From NCBI GenBank assembly GCA_946479405.1, contig CAMLGD010000106.1, forward strand, positions 1-10,647: DNA of 10,647 bases. The letters are read 5' to 3'. Both the position numbers and the translations under genes were made by a program. Shown here one piece after another: positions 1 through 5,531 of this stretch (the stretch's first letter is position 1; each line of letters opens with the position of its first letter). The notes below the pieces were generated by a model. The model was not told where the DNA came from and searched no databases. It saw only the letters and a list, made by a program, of their open reading frames with translations. This DNA is from an uncultured Vogesella sp. (GTDB lineage: Bacteria > Pseudomonadota > Gammaproteobacteria > Burkholderiales > Chromobacteriaceae).

Positions 1-974
1 GCTCCGGGCTGGCGCCGATTGTGGCGGCGCTGCTGCTGTCGCTGACCGGCTGGCAGGCGCTGTTCCTGGTCATGCTGCCGCTGGTGTTGCTGACCGACTA
101 TCTGGTGCGCCGCGCGGTGCCGGAGCACGAGCCGGTGGAAAACGAGCGGCCGGACCGGCTGCATCCGTGGGCGATTGCGCTGCTGGCGGCCGGGGTGTTC
201 CTGCTGCAGTTCGTGCTGGAGCGTGCCCGTTTCGAGCTGTGGACCCACGGCTTGCTGCTGTGGGCGCTGGGCGCGGTGGCCTGTCTGCTGCTGCTGCTGT
301 ATCTGCGCCATGAGTGGCGCCGCCGCGCACCACTGGTGCCGTACCGCCGCTTTACCAGCGAGCGCTACCTGTGGGGGCTGGCGGTGTATGGCGTCGGCTA
401 CCTGGTGGTGTCCGGCTGCGGCTATGTGCTGCCGCTGTACATGGCGCAGGGGCTGGGCATGGATCAGTTACACAGCGGGCTGTGGCTGGGGCTGACCGGG
501 CTGCTGGCGCTGCCGTTCGCCATCCTGCATCTGCAGCTGATGCTGCGCTGGCCGGATGTGCGCCGCTACCTGTTTGCCGGTGCCTTGCTGCTGGCTGCGG
601 CGGCGCTGTTGCTGGCCAGCATTACGCACCATAGTCCGGGCTGGCTGCTGCCGGCCGGGCTGTTCCTGCTACACAGCCTGTTCATGCCGTTCTTCCTCGG
701 CACCACTGCGGCGGCCACCTTCAGCCAGGTGGACGAAACGGTGTTCAGCCACGCCTATCAGGTGAAGAACGCCATGCGCGAAGTGGCCAATGCGGTGGGG
801 CTGTCGTGGGGGGTAATCATCATGCAGCAGCGCAGCATGACGCACGCAGCCGAGCTGCCGGCGGCGGAATCGGCGCAGCTGGTGCTGCAGTCCGGCCATG
901 ATTTTTTCTGGCTGCTGGCGCTGATGGCAGTGGCGCTGGCGCTGCTGCTGCGGCTGCAGCGGCGTTTCGTGTAG
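1..974 (+). CDS. MFS transporter, DHA2/EmrB-QacA-like, C-terminal part (5' end outside window)
   Basis: This is the 3' part of an inner-membrane drug/H+ antiporter-like permease. The reading frame is open from base 3 with no convincing start, so the gene begins upstream of the window. The first visible residues, SGLAPIVAALLLSLTGWQALF, resemble antiporter motif C (G-x-x-x-G-P type) of TM5 and the W-Q-x-x-F that opens TM6 in major facilitator exporters. About eight further hydrophobic segments follow, which fits the 14-helix DHA2 layout rather than 12 helices. A charged cytoplasmic stretch (VPEHEPVENERPDRLHP) follows TM6. The late segment SHAYQVKNAMREVANAVGLSWG resembles the DHA2 loop before the penultimate helix. 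The substrate cannot be told from sequence. The gene ends at TAG 972-974, directly before a strong hairpin, so it is the last gene of its transcript. An alternative family is a DHA1-type or siderophore exporter. The MFS assignment is sure and the subfamily is moderately sure. Confidence 0.85.
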   Translation, partial: SGLAPIVAALLLSLTGWQALFLVMLPLVLLTDYLVRRAVPEHEPVENERPDRLHPWAIALLAAGVFLLQFVLERARFELWTHGLLLWALGAVACLLLLLYLRHEWRRRAPLVPYRRFTSERYLWGLAVYGVGYLVVSGCGYVLPLYMAQGLGMDQLHSGLWLGLTGLLALPFAILHLQLMLRWPDVRRYLFAGALLLAAAALLLASITHHSPGWLLPAGLFLLHSLFMPFFLGTTAAATFSQVDETVFSHAYQVKNAMREVANAVGLSWGVIIMQQRSMTHAAELPAAESAQLVLQSGHDFFWLLALMAVALALLLRLQRRFV

Positions 975-979
975 CCATG

Positions 980-1010
980 AAAAATGCGGCCAACGTTGGC
1001 CGCATTGTTT
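980..1010. terminator. Bidirectional intrinsic terminator between convergent genes
   Basis: Bases 983-1006 form a perfect 24-bp palindrome (half-site AATGCGGCCAAC), giving a stem of about 10 bp closed by a 4-base loop. On the + strand it is followed by TTGTTT. On the minus strand the flank reads as five T (AAAAA at 980-984). It begins 8 bases after the MFS stop and lies 25 bases beyond the thioesterase stop, so it can end both convergent transcripts. The palindrome consists of two inverted copies of the word GTTGGCCGCA that recurs elsewhere in the window. Confidence 0.85.
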
Positions 1011-1031
1011 ATCGTGGCTGCGCCGATGGCA

Positions 1032-1427
1032 TCAGCTCATCAGCTGCGCGGCGAACTCGGCCGGAATCGCCGGGCGGCCGCGCTCGTTGATGGCGGTGCC
1101 GATGATCAGTCCTTCCAGCACCACTTTCTGATCGGCGCGGCGGATCACCTGCTGGCGGAAGCCGAAGCGCAGTTTCGACACCGGCTCGAACGCCACTGTC
1201 ACCGCGAACTGGTCGCCGCTGGTGAGCGACGCCTTGTAGTCCAGCTCCGAGCGCACCACCACCAGGTTGATGTTCTGCCGTGCCAGCTCGGCGAAGTCGA
1301 TGCCTTTTTCCAGCAGGAACTCGTGGCGGGCGTGCTCCAGGTAGTTGAAATACACCCCGTTATTGACGATGCCCTGCATATCGCATTCGTAATCACGCAC
1401 CTTGAATTCAACGGCAAAAACAGACAT
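1032..1427 (-). CDS. Acyl-CoA thioesterase, YbgC/4HBT hotdog family
   Basis: This is a single-domain hotdog-fold hydrolase of 131 aa, the usual length for YbgC/4-hydroxybenzoyl-CoA thioesterase-like proteins. The N-terminal signature VRDYECDMQGIVNNGVYFNY is the family active-site region. D16 aligns with the catalytic Asp of YbgC (D-x-x-G-I-V-x-x-x-x-Y), followed by the LEHARHEFL helix. Proteins of this kind cleave acyl-CoA or acyl-ACP in the cytosol, and some associate with the Tol-Pal or phospholipid machinery. No tol-pal genes are visible here, so the substrate is open and no symbol is given. Start choice: an in-frame ATG exists at 1439, but the ATG at 1427 has GGAG six bases upstream and gives the canonical N-terminus MSVFAVEFKVRDYE. 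It lies downstream of rsmJ on the same strand (113-bp gap containing a GC hairpin) and converges with the MFS gene. Confidence 0.9.
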   Translation of the reverse strand: MSVFAVEFKVRDYECDMQGIVNNGVYFNYLEHARHEFLLEKGIDFAELARQNINLVVVRSELDYKASLTSGDQFAVTVAFEPVSKLRFGFRQQVIRRADQKVVLEGLIIGTAINERGRPAIPAEFAAQLMS

Positions 1428-1433
1428 CAGCGG

Positions 1434-1437
1434 CTCC
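1434..1437 (-). promoter_or_regulatory. Ribosome binding site deciding the thioesterase start
   Basis: GGAG on the minus strand lies six bases before the ATG at 1427. It lies inside the extra four codons that an ATG start at 1439 would add, which argues for the downstream start. Confidence 0.6.
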
Positions 1438-1460
1438 ATCGGCTGGTTACTGGATAAGTC

Positions 1461-1480
1461 GCGGGCGGCTGTGCGCCCGC
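1461..1480 (-). other. GC hairpin in rsmJ-thioesterase spacer
   Basis: GCGGGCG (1461-1467) and CGCCCGC (1474-1480) form a perfect 7-bp stem with a 6-base loop, between the rsmJ stop and the thioesterase start. No T-tract follows on the minus strand, so it is not a convincing intrinsic terminator. It could be an mRNA processing or stability element, or a weak or Rho-assisted pause. Its presence leaves open whether the two genes share a transcript. Confidence 0.35.
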
Positions 1481-1540
1481 ATCACGGGGAGGGGAGTGTA
1501 GCGCAGCCAGCTACCCGCCGGCAGCGCAAGCTTGGCCGCA

Positions 1541-2329
1541 TCAGCCTTGCGGCCGCAGCGCCTTGATCACGTACAGGTCGAAGCGGGTGGATTTGCCGTC
1601 CAGCACCACCGACGGCTTGACGCCTTCGATGGCCGCGCCGCGTTGCGGCCGCTTCACCACCACGCGCACGGTGGCGGCGGCGATGGCGGCGGCCAGCAGC
1701 TCGCTGCTGTCCAGGTCGTCGCCGATCACCTGCTGGAACGCCTGCATGCCTTTCTTGGCGGCGGCGCTTTTCTTGTCGGTGTCCGGGAACATCGGGTCGA
1801 CAAACACCACTTCCGGTCGCTGCGCTTCCGGCAATTCGGCCTGTGCCGCCAGCCAGCGCTTGGCATCGGCGTGCACCAGCGTCATGCGGCTGGCGATGTC
1901 CATGGTGTCCGGGTGCCAGCGGGCGCGTTCCAGTGCATCGAACAGCAGTGCGGCGGCCACCGGTGAGCGCTCCAGCATGGTGACCTGGCAACCCAGGGTG
2001 GCCAGTACGAAGCTGTCGCCGCCGAGGCCGGCGGTGGCATCCACCACTCGCGGCAGTTCCTTCGCCCCTTTCAGGCCGATGGCCTTGGCCACCGGCTGGC
2101 CGCGGCCGCCGCCCTGTTCGCGGCGGTGCTTGGCGGCGCCTTCGACGAATTCGGCATACACCGCGCCATGTTTGCCCGTGGTCAGCAGTTCCAGCCGTTC
2201 CGGGCCCAGCTCCAGCCAGTAGCCGTCAGTCGGGCGCTGGCTGACCAGTGGCAGGGCAAAGCGTTCGGCCAGTTGTTGTGCGCTGTCGCGCCGCGCCGGT
2301 TCGGCGCAGTAGAGCGGGGTAGCAGTCAT
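1541..2329 (-). CDS. rsmJ: 16S rRNA (guanine1516-N2)-methyltransferase RsmJ
   Basis: RsmJ uses S-adenosylmethionine to methylate N2 of G1516 in helix 45 of 16S rRNA on the small subunit. The predicted protein is 262 aa (E. coli RsmJ is about 250). SAM-binding motif I is at about residues 95-105 (VVDATAGLGGDSFVLA), followed by the acidic end of beta-2 (MLERSP, about 118-123). The catalytic-type loop is VFVDPMFP at about 175-182, and VVVKRP lies near 223-228. This combination is diagnostic of the UPF0341/YhiQ (RsmJ) family. Start choice: the open frame extends 14 codons further, but the ATG at 2329 has AAGGA nine bases upstream and gives an N-terminus (MTATPLYCAEPARR) of family length. It is divergent from comEC with a 96-bp spacer holding its likely promoter. 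The final codons lie in a small inverted repeat (1534-1554). Confidence 0.95.
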   Translation of the reverse strand: MTATPLYCAEPARRDSAQQLAERFALPLVSQRPTDGYWLELGPERLELLTTGKHGAVYAEFVEGAAKHRREQGGGRGQPVAKAIGLKGAKELPRVVDATAGLGGDSFVLATLGCQVTMLERSPVAAALLFDALERARWHPDTMDIASRMTLVHADAKRWLAAQAELPEAQRPEVVFVDPMFPDTDKKSAAAKKGMQAFQQVIGDDLDSSELLAAAIAAATVRVVVKRPQRGAAIEGVKPSVVLDGKSTRFDLYVIKALRPQG

Positions 2330-2338
2330 GGTGCGGTG

Positions 2339-2343
2339 TCCTT
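2339..2343 (-). promoter_or_regulatory. Ribosome binding site of rsmJ
   Basis: AAGGA on the minus strand lies nine bases before the ATG at 2329. It sets the start there rather than at the upstream in-frame codon at 2371. Confidence 0.65.
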
Positions 2344-2356
2344 GCAAGTGGCCGCG

Positions 2357-2385
2357 AAGATACGGCAACACCGTGCCGGCGGCAA
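2357..2385 (-). promoter_or_regulatory. Putative sigma-70 promoter of rsmJ
   Basis: On the minus strand TTGCCG (2380-2385) and TATCTT (2357-2362) are separated by exactly 17 bases. Each matches four of six consensus positions. Transcription would start near 2350, giving a short leader of about 20 bases that contains the AAGGA site. The location just upstream of the gene supports the call, but the elements are not strong. Confidence 0.4.
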
Positions 2386-2425
2386 TGCGCTGGCTACTTC
2401 AATGCTTATTGCATAGCATGTCGAC

Positions 2426-4651
2426 ATGGAAAAACTCGCTACCTTTTGCCTGGGGCTGGTGCTGTGTGTCTGGCTGCCGCAAGTGCCGGACTGGCACCTG
2501 CTGCTGGCGTTGCTCATCGCCACCTGGCCGCTGTGGTGGCGGCGGCGCCTGCCGCTGTTGCTGGTCTTGCTGCTGCTGGGCATGAGCTATGCCGGCTGGC
2601 GTAGCGAGCAACGCCTGGCCGGGCGGCTGGATGCCGCGCTGGAAGCTGTGCCGCTGCAGATCAGCGGCACGGTGCGCGGGCTGCCGGACCCGGGCGAATT
2701 CGGCGTGCGCTTCCGCTTTGTGCCGGACGAGGGCACGACGGCGCTGCCGCCGTTGCTGGAGCTGAACGATTACGCCAAACAGCCGTGGCCGCCGGGCAGC
2801 CGCTGGCAGCTGCAGGTGCGCTTGCGCCAGCCGCGCGGCACGGCCAACGTGGCGGGCTTCGATGCCAGCCGCTGGTACTGGAGCGAGGGCGTGCTGGCTA
2901 CCGGCAGCGTCGGCAAGGGCCGGCAGGCCTTGCCGCCTGCCAGTGGTTTCTGGCCATGGCTGGATGCCACGCGGCAGCGGGTGGTCACCCGGCTGAGCGC
3001 GGCGATCGGGCCGGGACGCGATGCCGCACTGGTGGCGGCGCTGGCGGTGGGGTCGCAGCAGGGTATCGAGCGGCGCGAGTGGCAGGCGCTGTCGGCCACG
3101 GGGTTAACGCACGTGGTGAGCGTGTCCGGGCTGCATATCACGCTGCTGGCCGGGCTGGTGTTGTGGCTGCTGCGGCGGCTGCTGCAACGTTGGCCGCAGT
3201 GCCAGCCACAACGGCTGGCCTTGCTGGCGGCCATGCTGGCGGCGCTGGCCTATGCCTTGCTGGCCGGCTTTTCGGTGCCGACCCAGCGCACGGTGTGGAT
3301 GCTGGCCACCAGCACCGTGGCGCTGTGGGGCTGGCGCAGCCTGTCGCCGTGGCAAATCTGGCTGGCGGCGCTGACGGTGGTGTTGCTGCTGGACCCGTTT
3401 GCGGCGCTGGCGGCGGGTTTCTGGCTGTCGTTCGGTCTGGTCGGCGCGCTGCTGGCGGGCGAGGTCGGTCGTCGCCGCCGTCCCGCGTACTGGCCGGCAC
3501 TGCTGGCGGCGCAATGGCGGGTGACACTGGCATCGCTGTTGCCGCTGGCGTGGCTGTTTGGACAATGGCCGCTTTTGTCGCCGCTGGCCAATGCACTGGG
3601 CATTCCGCTGGTGTCGCTGCTGCTGACGCCACTGGCGCTGCTGGCCGCCGCACTGCCGTGGGACGGGCTGGCGCAGCTGGCAGGCTGGGTCGCCGCCGTT
3701 TTCTGGAGTTGGGTGGACTGGCTGGCGGCCGGGCCGCAGTGGTGGTTTCCGGCACTGCCGTGGCTGCTGTTGCCGGCGGCGCTGCTGGGGACGCTTTGCT
3801 TGTTATTGCCGCTGACGCGCAGTTTGCAATTGGTCGGTGCGCTGCTGTTGCTACCGCTACTACTGTATCGCGTGCCGCACCCGCAGCCGGGCGAGCTGCA
3901 GGTGGAGGTGATCGACGTGGGGCAGGGGTTGGCGGTACTGCTGCAAACGGCGCGCCACGAGCTGCTGTTTGATACCGGTGCCGGCGATGCCGGGCGCAAT
4001 GTGTTGCCGGTGCTGCGCGCACTGGGGGCGACGCGGCCGGCACTGATGTTGTCGCATCACGATGCCGATCACGATGGAGCCGCCGCCGGGGTGCTGGTGG
4101 CGCTGCCGGTGGCCACACTATGGCGCGGGCAGCCGGGCAGCGTGCCGGAGCGCGCCGCCACGCCATGCCGCGGCGGACAGAGCTGGGCGTGGGACGGTGT
4201 GCGCTTCGATGTGCTGTGGCCGCAGCCGGAGACGACGGGCGACGACAACAGCCACAGCTGTGTACTGCGGGTGGCCACGCGCACGCAGGCGATCTTGCTT
4301 AGCGGTGATGCGCCGCAGGCGGTGGAAGAGGAACTGGTGGCACGTTATGGTGCGGCGCTACGCAGCCAGGTACTGGTGCTAGGCCATCATGGCAGCCGCA
4401 GTGCCACTGCGGAGGCATGGCTGGATACGGTGCGGCCGCAGCATGCCATCATCAGCGCCGGTTACCGCAACCGCTATCGCCATCCGCATCCCTTGGTGCT
4501 GGCAAGGTTGGCCGCACGGCCGATCCAGCTGTGGCGTACCGATTGGCACGGGGCGCTGCAGTTGCGGCTGGGGGCGGACAGCGTGGTGCTGCCGCGGCGG
4601 GCGGCGCGTTACTGGGCGCCGCCGCTGCCGTCCGCCGTTGTTGGCAGATAG
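2426..4651 (+). CDS. comEC: DNA internalization competence protein ComEC/Rec2
   Basis: ComEC is the inner-membrane channel that carries single-stranded DNA into the cytosol during natural transformation. At 741 aa it is full length and has all three expected parts. Residues 1-170 are an N-terminal DUF4131 region: hydrophobic helices to about 57, then a soluble OB-like segment. Residues about 195-480 are the polytopic Competence domain, with the hallmark VSVSGLHITLLAG at 231-243. Residues about 490-735 are a metallo-beta-lactamase-like domain: IDVGQG 496-501, the metal motif SHHDADHDG 543-551, LSGDA 625-629 and LGHHGS 652-657. The key His and Asp residues are intact, so the domain could be an active nuclease. 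The ATG at 2426 has no clear Shine-Dalgarno sequence, which hints at low or regulated translation. The last 43 bp overlap the end of the convergent response-regulator gene. No other competence gene lies within the window. Confidence 0.95.
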   Translation: MEKLATFCLGLVLCVWLPQVPDWHLLLALLIATWPLWWRRRLPLLLVLLLLGMSYAGWRSEQRLAGRLDAALEAVPLQISGTVRGLPDPGEFGVRFRFVPDEGTTALPPLLELNDYAKQPWPPGSRWQLQVRLRQPRGTANVAGFDASRWYWSEGVLATGSVGKGRQALPPASGFWPWLDATRQRVVTRLSAAIGPGRDAALVAALAVGSQQGIERREWQALSATGLTHVVSVSGLHITLLAGLVLWLLRRLLQRWPQCQPQRLALLAAMLAALAYALLAGFSVPTQRTVWMLATSTVALWGWRSLSPWQIWLAALTVVLLLDPFAALAAGFWLSFGLVGALLAGEVGRRRRPAYWPALLAAQWRVTLASLLPLAWLFGQWPLLSPLANALGIPLVSLLLTPLALLAAALPWDGLAQLAGWVAAVFWSWVDWLAAGPQWWFPALPWLLLPAALLGTLCLLLPLTRSLQLVGALLLLPLLLYRVPHPQPGELQVEVIDVGQGLAVLLQTARHELLFDTGAGDAGRNVLPVLRALGATRPALMLSHHDADHDGAAAGVLVALPVATLWRGQPGSVPERAATPCRGGQSWAWDGVRFDVLWPQPETTGDDNSHSCVLRVATRTQAILLSGDAPQAVEEELVARYGAALRSQVLVLGHHGSRSATAEAWLDTVRPQHAIISAGYRNRYRHPHPLVLARLAARPIQLWRTDWHGALQLRLGADSVVLPRRAARYWAPPLPSAVVGR

Positions 4652-5529
4652 CTGGTGGCCGCTACCACGTTGCCGCGCTCACGGTATTCCAGCTCGTCGA
4701 ACGACAGCCGGCGCGCGATCATGATGCCGCGGCCGTGGCTGGCCAGCAGCTCACCCGGTTCGCGGGTCAGAAAATGCTGCCAGTCGAAACCGTCGCCCTG
4801 GTCGCGAATCACGAACTGCAGTTGCCGCGGGCTGCGCGTCAGGCTGACGCTGATCTTGCGCTGCCCCAGCACCGGGTCGGCCAGGCGCCGTTCCAGCTCG
4901 TGTTCCCATTGCTCCTGCCGTTGCAGCAGGGTTTTTTCCTCGTAGCTCACCCCCAGGTTGCCGTGCTCGATGGCATTGACGATCAGCTCGAACAGGCCGG
5001 TGGCGACTTTTTCCGGCTCCGGGCTGGTCTTGGCCAGCAGGGCGGTGACATGGCGGGCCTCGTGCGGCGTGCGGAAGCTGAACTCGGCATGGTCCAGGTG
5101 TTGCAGCGCGCCGATCTGCTGGTTGGCCAGCTCGCGGAAATACTGGTGCCGGTCCCAGTGCACGGCGGCGGCGGCCACCACCGCCAGCAGCATCTCGCGC
5201 GAGAACGGTTTGGTCAGGTAGTAGAAGGCGCCGGAGGACAGGCCTTCCTGCACGCTGGCCGCCGCGCCGACCGCGGTCTGCATGATTACCGGCAGGAACG
5301 CCAGCCGCGGGGTAGCTTTCATGCGCCGCAGCAGTTCGAAGCCGCTGATGCCGGGCATCATCTTGTCCAGCAGCACCGCGGCGTACTGCTCGCCATCGTG
5401 TTGCAGCACCTGCCAGGCATCCTCGCCGTTATCGACGGCAACGGTCTGGTAGCCGGCATCTTCCAGCAGCTCGCCCAGCAGCTCCAGGTTGAATGGCTCG
5501 TCGTCCACCAGTAACACGCGTTTGGCCAT
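4609..5529 (-). CDS. Response regulator with C-terminal RsbW/SpoIIAB-like HATPase (anti-sigma kinase type) output
   Basis: This is a 306-aa two-domain protein. Residues 1-120 form a complete receiver: acidic pair D9/D10, phospho-acceptor D55 in VLLDKMMPG, T85 and K107 (TKPF). After a linker of about 45 residues, residues 165-296 form a GHKL ATPase of the HATPase_c_2 (RsbW/SpoIIAB) type. Its N-box is LFELIVNAIEHGNLG (N185), its G1 box is RDQGDGF (D243, G245, G247), and its G2 region is SHGRGIMIARR. There is no HisKA helix pair and no DNA-binding domain. In this family such domains phosphorylate an STAS anti-sigma antagonist or bind a sigma factor. Phosphorylation of D55 would plausibly switch that activity. 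The ATG is 2 bp beyond the kinase stop, and its AAGGAG lies inside the kinase gene, so translation is coupled and the cognate kinase is clear. The 3' end overlaps comEC by 43 bp. Confidence 0.9.
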   Translation of the reverse strand: MAKRVLLVDDEPFNLELLGELLEDAGYQTVAVDNGEDAWQVLQHDGEQYAAVLLDKMMPGISGFELLRRMKATPRLAFLPVIMQTAVGAAASVQEGLSSGAFYYLTKPFSREMLLAVVAAAAVHWDRHQYFRELANQQIGALQHLDHAEFSFRTPHEARHVTALLAKTSPEPEKVATGLFELIVNAIEHGNLGVSYEEKTLLQRQEQWEHELERRLADPVLGQRKISVSLTRSPRQLQFVIRDQGDGFDWQHFLTREPGELLASHGRGIMIARRLSFDELEYRERGNVVAATSYLPTTADGSGGAQ

Positions 5530-5531
5530 GG

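Noticed and set aside
1534..1554. Inverted repeat GGCCGCA/TGCGGCC across the rsmJ stop as a terminator
   Set aside because: The 7-bp stem is not followed by a T-tract on the minus strand and lies over the stop codon. It may be incidental in GC-rich sequence.
2785..4166. Long alternative frames inside comEC (395 aa on +, 342 aa on -)
   Set aside because: Compositions are dominated by Ala/Gly/Arg/Pro and the real comEC frame has full domain structure throughout.
4417..5514. 365-aa + strand open frame over the response regulator
   Set aside because: It is antisense to an unambiguous receiver-HATPase gene and its composition is low-complexity Ala/Gln/His/Arg with no domain.
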